The notes beneath the pieces are model-generated. The model was not told the origin of the DNA. It ran no database searches and was given only the letters and a program-made list of their open reading frames with translations. The translations under genes were made by a program, and so were the position numbers. Below, piece by piece: positions 43,200 to 51,702 of a stretch of DNA of 64,000 nt. The number at the start of each line of letters is the position of its first letter. The stretch's first letter is position 1. The DNA is from Rhodoferax sp. (GTDB lineage Bacteria > Pseudomonadota > Gammaproteobacteria > Burkholderiales > Burkholderiaceae_C): NCBI GenBank assembly GCA_031291295.1, contig JARLJI010000102.1, forward strand, positions 1 through 64,000, read 5' to 3'.

Positions 43200-43278
43200 C
43201 TCCCCCCCGAAGCGGCCAGCGGCCGCCTCCCCCTCAAGGGGGCAACACCAGCGGCCCGGCGAAGCCGGTTCCGCGGTG
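43200..43278 (-). repeat. GC-rich palindromic repeat between nuoC and nuoD
   Basis: Read on the minus strand, TTGCCCCCTTGAGGGGGAGG is followed by CGGCCGCTGGCCGC and TTCGGGGGGGAGC, just ahead of the nuoD start. CCCCCTTGAGGGGG is a perfect 14-bp palindrome and GCGGCCGCTGGCCGC is nearly one. I recall this CCCCCTxGAGGGGG form as a dispersed repeat in Comamonadaceae genomes. It is inserted in the otherwise tight nuo operon. Confidence 0.6.
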
Positions 43279-43318
43279 TTCGCTTGAAAATACCCGCAAG
43301 CGACGAAAGACGTGGCTC

Positions 43319-43930
43319 TCATGATGGCAGGCCTCCGTAGTTGTCTTCGCGGATGATGCGCGGCGTGATCTCGCGCGGCTCGATGGTGACGGGCTGGTAG
43401 ATCACCCGCTTTTGCTCCGGGTCATAACGCATCTCGACATGGCCCGAGGTCGGGAAGTCCTTGCGGAACGGATGCCCGATAAAACCGTAGTCGGTCAGGA
43501 TGCGGCGCAGGTCGTTATGCCCCTCGAACACGATGCCGAACAGGTCGAACGCCTCGCGCTCGAACCAGTTGGCCGCGCTCCAGAGGCCGGTCACCGACGC
43601 CACCACGGGCAGGTCGTCATCGGGCGCGAACACCTTGAGACGCACGCGCTGGTTCAGGCTCACCGACAGCAGGTGCAGCACCACGCAGTAGCGCGCGCCG
43701 TCCCAGACGCCGTCCTTGTACTGCGAGTAATCCACCCCGCACACATCCATGAGCTGCTCGAACTGGCAACCCGGCGCATCGCGCAGGGTCGTGGCGGCCT
43801 GCAGATAGTCGTCGGCGGCCACCACCACGGTTACCTCGCCCAGCTTGAGGCTGATGTGTTTGGCTTTCTCGCCCAGCGCCGCGGCAATGGTGTCTTTGAG
43901 GGTCTCGGGATTTACGGCAAAAGCGGTCAT
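43319..43930 (-). CDS. nuoC: NADH-quinone oxidoreductase subunit C
   Basis: The 203-residue 30-kDa subunit has the signature [15 protein letters not shown][12 protein letters not shown] (about 124-149) and the closing P-F-R-K-D-F-P. It links the peripheral arm subunits. Here it is a separate gene, not fused to nuoD as in enterobacteria. It lies 12 bp after nuoB. Confidence 0.95.
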   Translation of the reverse strand: MTAFAVNPETLKDTIAAALGEKAKHISLKLGEVTVVVAADDYLQAATTLRDAPGCQFEQLMDVCGVDYSQYKDGVWDGARYCVVLHLLSVSLNQRVRLKVFAPDDDLPVVASVTGLWSAANWFEREAFDLFGIVFEGHNDLRRILTDYGFIGHPFRKDFPTSGHVEMRYDPEQKRVIYQPVTIEPREITPRIIREDNYGGLPS

Positions 43931-43942
43931 CGGGTGTGCCCT

Positions 43943-44422
43943 TCAAGCGCGCGCAATGGTGTTGGTGCGGCGGATCTTCTGCTGCAGCTGGATGATGCCG
44001 TAGAGCAAGGCCTCGGCCGTCGGCGGACAGCCGGGCACGTACACGTCCACGGGCACGATGCGGTCGCAACCGCGCACCACCGAATAGCTGTAGTGGTAAT
44101 AACCACCGCCATTGGCGCACGAGCCCATCGAGAGCACCCAGCGCGGCTCGCTCATCTGGTCGTAGACCTTGCGCAGCGCGGGTGCCATCTTGTTGCACAG
44201 CGTGCCCGCCACGATCATCAGATCGGACTGGCGCGGACTGGGGCGAAACAGCATGCCGAAGCGGTCGATGTCGTAGCGCGCGGCGCCCGCGTGCATCATC
44301 TCGACCGCGCAGCAGGCCAGCCCGAACGTCATCGGCCACAGCGAGCCGGTCTTGGCCCAGTTCACCACCGAGTCATAGCTGGTGGTGACGAAGCCTTCCT
44401 TGAAAACACCTTCAATGGCCAT
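43943..44422 (-). CDS. nuoB: NADH-quinone oxidoreductase subunit B
   Basis: The 159-residue subunit holds terminal cluster N2. The tandem Cys pair is in A-C-C-A-V-E (about 36), with further ligands in [11 protein letters not shown] (about 98-108) and V-P-G-C-P-P (about 132). It passes electrons to ubiquinone. It lies 21 bp after nuoA. Confidence 0.95.
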   Translation of the reverse strand: MAIEGVFKEGFVTTSYDSVVNWAKTGSLWPMTFGLACCAVEMMHAGAARYDIDRFGMLFRPSPRQSDLMIVAGTLCNKMAPALRKVYDQMSEPRWVLSMGSCANGGGYYHYSYSVVRGCDRIVPVDVYVPGCPPTAEALLYGIIQLQQKIRRTNTIARA

Positions 44423-44443
44423 ACCGCTCTCCCGCCTTATGCT

Positions 44444-44803
44444 TCATTCCCAATCCAGGGCGCCTTTTTTCCACTCATAGATAAAACCCACGACGAGGAT
44501 GCCCAGAAAAATCATCATGGCCCAGAAGCCGAGCGCGCCAATTTGCTTTAGCGACACCGCCCACGGAAACAGGAACGCGATCTCCAAGTCGAACAGGATG
44601 AACAAAATGGCCACGAGGTAGTAACGCACGTCGAACTTCATGCGCGCGTCTTCAAACGCCTCGAAGCCACATTCGTAAGGGGAATTTTTGGCAGCGTCGG
44701 GCCGGTTCGGGCCGAGGATGTAGCCGAGCACCTGGGGCACCACACCAACACCAATGCCAACCAGGATGAACAAGAGAACGGGGAGGTACTGTTCGAGGTT
44801 CAT
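44444..44803 (-). CDS. nuoA: NADH-quinone oxidoreductase subunit A
   Basis: The 119-residue membrane subunit has three transmembrane helices and the signature P-Y-E-C-G-F-E-A-F (about 43-51) with the conserved Glu-Cys, plus [12 protein letters not shown] (about 71-82). It is the first gene of the nuo operon. The promoter should lie in the 60 bp between this gene and tRNA-Leu, or transcription may continue from the tRNA or secG. Confidence 0.95.
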   Translation of the reverse strand: MNLEQYLPVLLFILVGIGVGVVPQVLGYILGPNRPDAAKNSPYECGFEAFEDARMKFDVRYYLVAILFILFDLEIAFLFPWAVSLKQIGALGFWAMMIFLGILVVGFIYEWKKGALDWE

Positions 44804-44862
44804 CTTAGGTTCTGATCACCGCTTGTGCCCGCCGGCGCCCTGCCCGGCAAGCTATTCTTGTT

Positions 44863-44947
44863 TGGTGCCGTCGGCGAGACTCGAACTCGCACAGCTTTCG
44901 CCACTACCCCCTCAAGATAGCGTGTCTACCAATTTCACCACGACGGC
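44863..44947 (-). tRNA. tRNA-Leu (anticodon GAG)
   Basis: On the minus strand the sequence folds as an 85-nt class II tRNA. The acceptor stem GCCGTCG pairs with CGACGGC and the 3' CCA is encoded. The D-arm contains GTGAAATTGGTAGACAC. The anticodon stem CTATC/GGTAG encloses the loop TTGAGGG with anticodon GAG, which reads CUC. A long variable arm precedes a T-arm with GTTCGAGTC. It lies between secG and nuoA on the same strand. Confidence 0.95.
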
Positions 44948-45065
44948 GGCTTTTTGTTGTCCGGATGGCATGAGGCACCTTGCGGCTTTAGCTCTCCAGA
45001 CACTCTAGTAGTTTACCCTGAAATATCCCGCATCCGGGACGCGCCAGGGCGATTTTCAGAAGCGT

Positions 45066-45500
45066 TTACCGGGTCGGGATCTGCCCCGCACCCGACGCCG
45101 CGGGTGCTGCGGGTACGGCGGTGGCAGGTGCCGCGCCGGATTGCGGTGCCGGTGCAGTGGTGCCAGGAATCTGCGTAGCGATGCCGGACGCTGCGGGTAC
45201 GGGCGCCGGAGCGGTCACGGCCGCGCGCTCCAGCACGCTGCCACTGCTGCTGCTGACTGGACGCAAATTCCCGAAGTACGCCAGTGCCAGCGTACACACG
45301 AAAAACACCGTGGCCAGCACGGCCGTGGAGCGCGAGAGGAAATTGGCGCTGCCGCTGGCGCCGAACAGGCTGCCCGAGCCGCCACTGCCAAAAGCCGCCC
45401 CCATATCGGCGCCCTTGCCGTGTTGGACCAGGACCAGGCCAATCAATCCTATGGCGGCCAGGATCTGGACGACCAGCAGGATGTTGAGTACGATGTGCAT
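45066..45500 (-). CDS. secG: Preprotein translocase subunit SecG
   Basis: The 144-residue protein has two transmembrane helices (about 3-23 and 53-75) around the conserved loop L-V-Q-H-G-K-G-A-D-M-G-A-A-F-G-S-G (about 27-43), which defines SecG. It assists SecYE in protein export. The C-terminal half (from about 90) is a long Ala/Pro/Thr-rich tail that is not part of the core fold. It lies between tpiA and tRNA-Leu. Confidence 0.93.
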   Translation of the reverse strand: MHIVLNILLVVQILAAIGLIGLVLVQHGKGADMGAAFGSGGSGSLFGASGSANFLSRSTAVLATVFFVCTLALAYFGNLRPVSSSSGSVLERAAVTAPAPVPAASGIATQIPGTTAPAPQSGAAPATAVPAAPAASGAGQIPTR

Positions 45501-45538
45501 CTTTTAACTCCTAAATCTATAGCATCAACCGCTTACCC

Positions 45539-46282
45539 TTAGCGGGCTGCAGCAATAATTTTCAAAAAATCCGGGGCGCTGAGCGAGGCGCCGCCAATCA
45601 GGCCGCCGTCAATGTCGGGCTGGGCCAGCAGTTCCGCCGCGTTGGCCGCATTCATGCTGCCGCCGTACAAAATGGCAATTCGGTCGGCCTGGTCGCAGGC
45701 GCCGGCCAGCTGGGCGCGCAGCACGGCGTGGACCTGCTGCGCCTGCTGTGGCGATGCCGTCTTGCCGGTGCCAATGGCCCACACCGGCTCGTAGGCCAGC
45801 ACGATGTCGCCGATGCGCGGACCATTGGCATCGATCACCGCGGCCAGCTGGCGCGTGACCGTGGCCTCGGTTTGGCCCGCGTCGCGCTCGACGAGGGTCT
45901 CGCCCACGCACACGATCGGCGTGACGCCGGCTTCCAGCGCGCGCTGTGCCTTGGCGGCCACCACGGCATCGGTCTCGCCGTGGTACTGGCGCCGCTCCGA
46001 GTGGCCCACGATCGCATAACGCACGCCGAAATCCTTCAGCATCGCAGCAGACACTTCGCCGGTGTAGGCACCGGCCTCATGCTGCGACACATCCTGCGCT
46101 CCCAAACTGATAGCGCCACTCGCAAGCACCGTCCTGGCTTGCGCCAGATAAGGTGCCGGAACACAAACCGCCACCGCGCAGGCGGGCGAGCCCAGGCCGG
46201 CCAGCATCGCTTGCAAGAGCGCCTGATTGGCAGCCAGGCTGCCATTCATCTTCCAGTTTCCGGCGATGAGCTGTTGCGTCAT
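45539..46282 (-). CDS. tpiA: Triosephosphate isomerase
   Basis: The 247-residue TIM-barrel enzyme has G-N-W-K-M-N-G (about 8-14) with the substrate Lys, V-G-H-S-E-R-R (about 92-98) with the electrophilic His, and [12 protein letters not shown] (about 162-173) with the catalytic Glu. It interconverts dihydroxyacetone phosphate and glyceraldehyde 3-phosphate. It starts 4 bp after the quinone oxidoreductase gene ends and precedes secG by 38 bp. Confidence 0.95.
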   Translation of the reverse strand: MTQQLIAGNWKMNGSLAANQALLQAMLAGLGSPACAVAVCVPAPYLAQARTVLASGAISLGAQDVSQHEAGAYTGEVSAAMLKDFGVRYAIVGHSERRQYHGETDAVVAAKAQRALEAGVTPIVCVGETLVERDAGQTEATVTRQLAAVIDANGPRIGDIVLAYEPVWAIGTGKTASPQQAQQVHAVLRAQLAGACDQADRIAILYGGSMNAANAAELLAQPDIDGGLIGGASLSAPDFLKIIAAAR

Positions 46283-46286
46283 GCGA

Positions 46287-47273
46287 TCACCATGTCAAAA
46301 CGATCTTGCCCACATGCTGGTTCGACTCCATCAGCGTGTGTGCTTTGGCGGCCTCTGCGGCCGCGAAGGTGCTGTGAATCACCGGCTTGATGCGGCCGTT
46401 TTCGATCAGCGGCCAGACGTTCTTGCGCAAGGCCTGCGCAATTGCCGCCTTGAACGCCACGGGGCGCGCGCGCAGCGTGGAGCCGGTCACCGTGAGCCGG
46501 CGGCGCAGCACCAGCCCGGCATTGATCTCGCTCTTGACGCCGCCCTGCACCGCGATGATGACGAGCCGGCCGTCCTCGGCCAGGCAGTCGATTTCGCGCG
46601 CCACGTAGCTGCCGGCCACCATGTCGAGAATCACATTCACGCCCAGGCCGCCCGTGAGCTTTTTGGCCTCTTCGGCAAAGTCGGACGTTTTGTAGTTGAT
46701 CGCATGGTCGGCGCCCAGCGCCAGGCACGCCGCGCACTTGTCGTCGCTGCCAGCCGTGACGATCACCGTCGCGCCCAGCGCCTTGGCCATCTGGATGGCC
46801 GTGACGCCGATGCCGCTCGAGCCGCCCTGGATCAGCAGCGTCTCGCCCTTTTGCAGGCGGCCGCGGTCGAACACGTTGCTCCACACGGTAAAGAACGTTT
46901 CGGGCAGCGAAGCGGCCTGCACATCGCTCAGCCCCTGGGGCACGGGCAGGCACTGGCCCACGGGCGCCACGCACAGCTCGGCGTAGCCGCCACCGGCCAC
47001 CAGCGCACACACGCGGTCACCCAGTTTGAGGCCGGCCTGTGCCATCGCGCTCGCGTCGCCGCTCTCGATCACGCCGGCCACTTCCAGCCCCGGAATATCC
47101 GAGGCGCCGGGCGGCACCGGGTAGTTGCCGGTGCGTTGCAGCACATCGGGCCGGTTCACGCCGGAGGCAGCCACGCGGATCAGCAGCTCGCCCGCGCCGG
47201 CCACCGGTGCATCGCGCTCGCCCGGACGCAGGACGTCAGGCGCGCCAAAGGCTGTGATTTCAATCGCTTTCAT
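46287..47273 (-). CDS. NAD(P)H:quinone oxidoreductase, zinc-independent MDR (PIG3-like)
   Basis: The 328-residue medium-chain reductase has an N-terminal GroES-like fold with N-R-P-D-V-L-Q-R-x-G-x-Y (about 38-49) and the nucleotide-binding [12 protein letters not shown] (about 147-158), with no structural zinc Cys cluster. The [14 protein letters not shown] segment is typical of the PIG3 group. It would reduce quinones with NADPH. It is tightly linked to tpiA. Repeat copy E lies just upstream, next to the pnp stop. Confidence 0.87.
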   Translation of the reverse strand: MKAIEITAFGAPDVLRPGERDAPVAGAGELLIRVAASGVNRPDVLQRTGNYPVPPGASDIPGLEVAGVIESGDASAMAQAGLKLGDRVCALVAGGGYAELCVAPVGQCLPVPQGLSDVQAASLPETFFTVWSNVFDRGRLQKGETLLIQGGSSGIGVTAIQMAKALGATVIVTAGSDDKCAACLALGADHAINYKTSDFAEEAKKLTGGLGVNVILDMVAGSYVAREIDCLAEDGRLVIIAVQGGVKSEINAGLVLRRRLTVTGSTLRARPVAFKAAIAQALRKNVWPLIENGRIKPVIHSTFAAAEAAKAHTLMESNQHVGKIVLTW

Positions 47274-47276
47274 GGT

Positions 47277-47334
47277 CTTTTAGCCTCGCAGCCCTTGGTA
47301 CAAGGGCGTTATTAGCTATATTTTCAATAGCAAA
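47277..47334 (-). repeat. Comamonadaceae-type interspersed repeat, copy E
   Basis: On the minus strand it reads TTTGCTATTGAAAATATAGC, then TAATAACGCCCTTGTACCAA and GGGCTGCGAGGCTAAAAG. It starts at the base after the TAA of pnp and fills the whole 61-bp gap to the quinone oxidoreductase gene. The order arm-middle-GGGCT-tail is that of copies A to D. Confidence 0.7.
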
Positions 47335-49479
47335 TTACGACGGGTTGACAGCACCCGAATGATCGGCGCCATAGCCAGGCTGCGCCGGACGGTCCAGCAG
47401 CGCCTTCATCGACAGCTTGATGCGACCCTTCTCGTCGGTCTCCAGCACCTTGACCTTGACGATCTGGCCTTCGGTCAGGTAGTCGGAGACCTTCTCGACG
47501 CGCTCGTGCGCGATCTGGCTGATGTGCAGCAGGCCGTCCTTGCCCGGCAGCAGATTGACCAGTGCACCGAAGTCCAGGATCTTGGTGATCGGGCCTTCAT
47601 AGACCTTGCCGATTTCGACTTCGGCCGTGATCTGCTCGATGCGCTTCTTCGCCGCTTCGGCCTTTTCCGGGTCGGTCGAGGCGATCGTGATGGTGCCGTC
47701 TTCGTCGATGTTGATCTGGCAGCCGGTCTCTTCGGTCAGCGCACGGATCACGGAGCCGCCCTTGCCGATCACGTCGCGGATCTTCTCGGGGTTGATCTTC
47801 ATCGTGAACAGGCGTGGTGCGAAGCTGGAGACTTCGGCCTTGGCCTCGCCCATGGCATCCTGCATCTTGCCCAGGATGTGCATGCGCGCTTCCTTGGCCT
47901 GCGCCAGTGCCACCTGCATGATTTCCTTGGTGATGCCCTGGATCTTGATATCCATCTGCAGCGCCGTGATGCCGTTGGTGGTGCCGGCCACCTTGAAGTC
48001 CATGTCGCCCAGGTGATCTTCGTCACCCAGGATGTCGGTCAGCACCGCAAAGCGGCTGCCGTCCTTGATCAGGCCCATGGCGATGCCGGCCACGTGCGCC
48101 TTCATCGGCACGCCGGCGTCCATCAGCGACAGGCAGCCGCCGCAGACGGAGGCCATCGACGAGGAGCCATTGGACTCGGTCACCTCGCTCACCACGCGCA
48201 TGGTGTAGGGGAATTCGTCCTTGTTCGGCAGCACCGCCACCAGGGCGCGCTTGGCGAGTCGGCCATGGCCGATTTCGCGGCGCTTGGGGCTGCCGACACG
48301 GCCGGTCTCGCCGGTGGCGAACGGAGGCATGTTGTAGTGCAGCATGAAGCGGTCTTCGTAGTCGCCGGACAGCGCGTCGATACGCTGCGCATCGCGCTCG
48401 GTGCCCAGCGTCGTGACCACCAGCGCCTGGGTTTCGCCGCGCGTGAACAGCGCCGAGCCGTGGGTGCGCGGCAGCACGCTGTTGCGGATTTCGATCGGAC
48501 GCACGGTGCGCGTATCACGCCCGTCGATGCGCGGTTCGCCGGCCAGAATCTGGTTGCGCACGATGCGCGCTTCGATGTCGAACAGCAGGCCTTCGACGGC
48601 AACGGTGTCGAATTCAACACCCTCGGCTTTCAGACCCTTCATCACCCAGGTGTAGGTCTCGCGTGTGGCATGGGTGCGCGCCTGCTTGTTGCGGATCTGG
48701 TAGGCCGCAGCCAGCTTTTCTTCGGCCAATGCAGCCACTTTGGCGATCAGCACTTCGTCTTTGGCCGGAGCCCTCCAGTCCCACACCGGCTTGCCGGCGT
48801 CGCGCACCAGCTCATGGATCGCATTGATGGCGATGCGGCTCTGCTCGTGGCCGAACACCACGGCACCGAGCATGATTTCTTCGGACAATTGCTTCGCTTC
48901 CGATTCGACCATCAGCACGGCAGCTTCGGTCCCGGCCACCACCAGGTCCATGCTGGAGTCCTTGCGCGCGGTCTGGCCCGGGTTGAGCACATATTCACCG
49001 TTGATGTAACCGACGCGGGCCGCACCGATCGGGCCGCTGAACGGAATGCCGCTGACGGACAGCGCTGCGCTGGTCGCGATCATGGCCGCAATGTCGGCGT
49101 CCACTTCGGGGTTCAGCGACAGGGTGTGGATCACCACATGCACTTCGTTGAAGTAGCCTTCGGGAAACAGCGGGCGGATGGGGCGGTCGATCAGGCGGCT
49201 GGTCAGGGTTTCAAACTCGCTGGGGCGGCCTTCACGCTTGAAGAAGCTGCCGGGAATCTTGCCGGCGGCATAGGTTTTTTCAAGGTAATCGACGGTCAGC
49301 GGGAAGAAGTCCTGGCCGGCCTTGCCTTCGGTCTTGCCGACCACGGTGGCCAGTACTACGGTGCCGTCGATATCGAGCAGCACGGCACCGCTGGCCTGGC
49401 GCGCGATTTCGCCGGTTTCCATGGTGACGGTGTTGGCACCCCACTGGAAGGTTTTGGTGACTTTGTTGAAGATGGTCAT
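47335..49479 (-). CDS. pnp: Polyribonucleotide nucleotidyltransferase (PNPase)
   Basis: The 714-residue enzyme has two RNase PH-like domains, with [20 protein letters not shown] (about 85) in the first and F-T-R-G-E-T-Q-A-L (about 360) and the catalytic S-x-x-D region in the second. C-terminal KH (I-x-x-V-I-G-K-G-G-x-V-I-R, about 567) and S1 (about 625-695) RNA-binding domains follow. It degrades RNA from the 3' end using phosphate. ATG 49479 (M-T-I-F-N-K-V) matches the family start. It lies downstream of rpsO, beyond a terminator hairpin. Confidence 0.96.
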   Translation of the reverse strand: MTIFNKVTKTFQWGANTVTMETGEIARQASGAVLLDIDGTVVLATVVGKTEGKAGQDFFPLTVDYLEKTYAAGKIPGSFFKREGRPSEFETLTSRLIDRPIRPLFPEGYFNEVHVVIHTLSLNPEVDADIAAMIATSAALSVSGIPFSGPIGAARVGYINGEYVLNPGQTARKDSSMDLVVAGTEAAVLMVESEAKQLSEEIMLGAVVFGHEQSRIAINAIHELVRDAGKPVWDWRAPAKDEVLIAKVAALAEEKLAAAYQIRNKQARTHATRETYTWVMKGLKAEGVEFDTVAVEGLLFDIEARIVRNQILAGEPRIDGRDTRTVRPIEIRNSVLPRTHGSALFTRGETQALVVTTLGTERDAQRIDALSGDYEDRFMLHYNMPPFATGETGRVGSPKRREIGHGRLAKRALVAVLPNKDEFPYTMRVVSEVTESNGSSSMASVCGGCLSLMDAGVPMKAHVAGIAMGLIKDGSRFAVLTDILGDEDHLGDMDFKVAGTTNGITALQMDIKIQGITKEIMQVALAQAKEARMHILGKMQDAMGEAKAEVSSFAPRLFTMKINPEKIRDVIGKGGSVIRALTEETGCQINIDEDGTITIASTDPEKAEAAKKRIEQITAEVEIGKVYEGPITKILDFGALVNLLPGKDGLLHISQIAHERVEKVSDYLTEGQIVKVKVLETDEKGRIKLSMKALLDRPAQPGYGADHSGAVNPS

Positions 49480-49633
49480 GTGGATAGCTCCTGAAGAAAT
49501 CGGCGCATGAGGCTGCGCCAATGGCCCGGAGTCTGGCTGTCAGAACACGATGCCATTCCAGAAAAAATCATGCAAAACCTTTGATTTCTTCTGGAATGAC
49601 ACAGCGCGTATTCGTGTTGCCCGGCTCCGAAGT

Positions 49634-49667
49634 AAAAAACGCCTGAGCTAGTGAACTAACTCAGGCG
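49634..49667 (-). terminator. Intrinsic terminator after rpsO
   Basis: On the minus strand CGCCTGAG pairs with CTCAGGCG, with an inner TAGT/ACTA extension, and is followed by TTTTTT (49639-49634). It starts 20 bp after the rpsO stop. Part of the rpsO transcript should stop here, so pnp may depend on read-through or its own promoter in the 150 bp before its start. Confidence 0.85.
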
Positions 49668-49686
49668 CTTGTATTCGATGGACCGC

Positions 49687-49953
49687 TTATTTGCGCAGGC
49701 CGAGTTTGACGATCAGCGCGGCGTAACGGTCGTGGTCTCTGGAATTCAGATAGTCGAGCAGCTTGCGCCGACGGCTCACCATGCGCAGCAGACCCCGGCG
49801 ACCGTGATGGTCCTTGGCGTGGGTCTTGAAGTGGGGCATGAGTTCGTTGATGCGGGCGGTCAGCAGTGCAACCTGCACTTCGGGACTGCCCGTGTCGGTA
49901 GCGCTGCGCGCGTTGGCCTTGACGACTTCGGCCTTGATACTGGATGCGATCAT
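49687..49953 (-). CDS. rpsO: 30S ribosomal protein S15
   Basis: The 88-residue product matches S15 across its length: [13 protein letters not shown] (about 21-33), H[24 protein letters not shown] (about 45-69) and [13 protein letters not shown] at the end. It binds 16S rRNA early in small-subunit assembly. CAGGAAAATTGAA precedes the ATG. The rpsO-pnp order is widely conserved. Confidence 0.97.
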   Translation of the reverse strand: MIASSIKAEVVKANARSATDTGSPEVQVALLTARINELMPHFKTHAKDHHGRRGLLRMVSRRRKLLDYLNSRDHDRYAALIVKLGLRK

Positions 49954-50036
49954 TTCAATTTTCCTGTGAATGTTTGACTTGCGTCGGTAGCTGGAACTGC
50001 AGCCGACGTGCGCCCTGCACTGTGCAAAGCCCGTCG

Positions 50037-50042
50037 ATTATA
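50037..50042 (-). promoter_or_regulatory. Probable rpsO promoter -10 box
   Basis: On the minus strand TATAAT is a perfect sigma-70 -10 hexamer, 84 bp upstream of rpsO, overlapping the stop codon of the aminotransferase gene. No good -35 box is found 16-18 bp upstream (the bases are TCGCCT), so the call rests on the -10 and position. Confidence 0.4.
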
Positions 50043-51210
50043 CCTCGAGCCAGTTTTTGAGGCGATCCACGCCCTGCACCAGCCGCTGCGGGTCTTTCGA
50101 GGCAAAACACCAGCGCAGCCAGCCCTGGGCCTCGGGCGCAAAGGCGTTGCCCGGCGCCAGCCCCAGGCCGGCCTCGGCCACCAGCCGTTTGGCGGTGACC
50201 AGGGAATCGCCATGGCCCTCCAGGCTGAAGAAGGCGTACATCCCGCCCCGGGCCGACGCCACCTGCACACCGGGCACGGCCTGCAGCAGCGGCACCAGGG
50301 TGTCGCGGCAGGCCTTGAGGTGCGCCACCACGCGCGGCGTGACCTCGGCCGTGCGCTCAAGCGCCACCATGCCCGCGCGCTGAGTGAAGACGCTGGCGCA
50401 CGAGGTGTTGAACTCGATCAGCTTGCCCATGTTGTGCGTCATGGCGGGCGGCATCACCAGCCAGCCCAGGCGCCAGCCGGTCATGAGGAAACTCTTGGAA
50501 AAGCTGTGCACCACGACCAGCCGGTCCTCCGGCGTGGTCACGTCCAGAAAACTCGGCGCGCTGCCGTTCGCGGTGTCGCCCGCGTAGTACAGCCGCTCGT
50601 ACACCTCGTCGGCCAGGATCCAGGTGCCGGTGCGGCGGCAGTGTTCGACGATGGCCTGCTGCTCGGCCCGCGTCAGCGTCCAGCCAGTCGGGTTGTTCGG
50701 TGCGTTCAGGATCAGCAGTTTGGTGGCCGGCGTGATCGCGGCCAGCAGCGCGTCCAGGTCCAGCGACCACGCGCCCTGCTGCGGGCCGCTGCGCACCGGC
50801 TGCAGCGGCACGCAGCGCAGCTTCGCGCCCAGGATCAGGGGCTGCGCCGTGAGGTTGGGCCAGACCGGCGTGAGCGCCACGACCTCGTCGCCCGCATCGA
50901 TCAGCGCCTGCATCGCCAGCATCAGCGCATTCACGCCGCCCGAGGTGATGGCGATGCGCTCCGCCGCCACCTTGCCATGCAGCGCGCTCATGTAGCCGGC
51001 GACCGCCTCGCGCAACTCGGGCAGGCCCAGGTTGTGCGCATAGAAGGTCTCGCCGCGCTCCAGCGAGTCGATGGCCGCCTGCCGGATGAAATCGGGCGTG
51101 ACCTCGTCACTCTCGCCAAACCAGAAGGCCAGCACATCGCTGCGGCCCATACCGGCATTGGCGACTTCACGGATTTTGGATTCTTCGAGGTTTTGAATGG
51201 CTTGGCGCAT
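50038..51210 (-). CDS. Pyridoxal phosphate-dependent aminotransferase (class I/II)
   Basis: The 390-residue enzyme is a fold-type I aminotransferase. It has N-A-P-N-N-P-T-G-W (about 165-173), A-D-E-V-Y-E-R-L-Y-Y (about 196-205), the PLP Lys in H-S-F-S-K-S-F-L-M-T-G-W-R-L-G-W (about 231-246), and a late Arg for the substrate carboxylate. The group includes aspartate, alanine and methionine aminotransferases; the substrate cannot be fixed. It is the first gene upstream of rpsO and diverges from the small secreted protein gene. Confidence 0.88.
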   Translation of the reverse strand: MRQAIQNLEESKIREVANAGMGRSDVLAFWFGESDEVTPDFIRQAAIDSLERGETFYAHNLGLPELREAVAGYMSALHGKVAAERIAITSGGVNALMLAMQALIDAGDEVVALTPVWPNLTAQPLILGAKLRCVPLQPVRSGPQQGAWSLDLDALLAAITPATKLLILNAPNNPTGWTLTRAEQQAIVEHCRRTGTWILADEVYERLYYAGDTANGSAPSFLDVTTPEDRLVVVHSFSKSFLMTGWRLGWLVMPPAMTHNMGKLIEFNTSCASVFTQRAGMVALERTAEVTPRVVAHLKACRDTLVPLLQAVPGVQVASARGGMYAFFSLEGHGDSLVTAKRLVAEAGLGLAPGNAFAPEAQGWLRWCFASKDPQRLVQGVDRLKNWLEV

Positions 51211-51335
51211 GGTCAGACGGACGGGCAGTGGTGCAACAGGTCTTTATTGTCGCCGACACGCCTGCAGCAGCTTGGGCAATAGTGCTGCCGCTATGATGGC
51301 TTTGACGGCAGCATCCATGCCGACAGGGAGATTGC

Positions 51336-51614
51336 ATGTACTTCACGATTCCACAGGTTTCGCGCTCGGGCAGCGCCATCGCGGTGCTGTGCGCCGCCGC
51401 TCTGTTTTGCTGGAGCGCCCATGCCGCCCATGCCACTGAGGCCAAGGTCAAAAAAAGCGGGGCGCAGACCACGCACGCCTCCAAGGCCAAAAAGGCGGGA
51501 CGGATCAAGTTTGAAAAAGGCTCTGGCGAAACCCGCGCCGAGCGCGACCGGCGCCTGCAACGCGAGTGCAAGGGCATGCCCAACGCGGGCGCCTGCCTGG
51601 GTTACGGCTCGTAG
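51336..51614 (+). CDS. Small exported basic protein with conserved Cys pair
   Basis: The 92-residue protein has a signal peptide (cleavage near H-A-A-H-A-T, about residue 33), then a Lys-rich linker and the ending R-A-E-R-D-R-R-L-Q-R-E-C-K-G-M-P-N-A-G-A-C-L-G-Y-G-S. The R-x-C-x-G-x-P-N-A-G-A-C-x-G-Y type ending recurs in small secreted Burkholderiales proteins, in my memory, and the two Cys may form a disulphide. It has loose similarity to PsiF-like proteins, but not enough for a name. Function is unknown. Confidence 0.65.
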   Translation: MYFTIPQVSRSGSAIAVLCAAALFCWSAHAAHATEAKVKKSGAQTTHASKAKKAGRIKFEKGSGETRAERDRRLQRECKGMPNAGACLGYGS

Positions 51615-51633
51615 CCAGGACGGCCGGGCCATC

Positions 51634-51702
51634 CGGCACCCGTATCAGAAGGGGCGTGCCATGCGGCACCTGTATCAGGAGGGACGTGCCATGCGGCACG
51701 TC
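51634..51702. repeat. Two 30-bp tandem repeats plus hairpin between convergent genes
   Basis: Units 51634-51663 and 51664-51693 begin CGGCACC, continue TGTATCAG (CGTATCAG in unit 1) and end CGTGCCATG; they differ at only three positions, and a third unit begins at 51694 (CGGCACG). GACGTGCC (51683-51690) and GGCACGTC (51695-51702) form a perfect 8-bp stem with a 4-nt loop, a possible bidirectional terminator. The end of the downstream minus-strand gene is encoded in the repeat. Confidence 0.7.

Noticed and set aside
45503-45535. Short GATGCTATAGATTT word upstream of secG resembling the interspersed repeat
   Set aside because: Only about 10 bases match, and the AGGAG that follows is the secG ribosome-binding site.
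46105-46130. Resemblance to the GCTATCA repeat core inside tpiA
   Set aside because: The bases encode a segment (S-G-A-I-S-L-G-A-Q) that fits normal triosephosphate isomerase, so the likeness is probably chance.
47359-49494. Open frame of over 700 codons opposite pnp
   Set aside because: The pnp gene is intact with all domains. The opposing frame has no recognisable fold and no ribosome-binding site.
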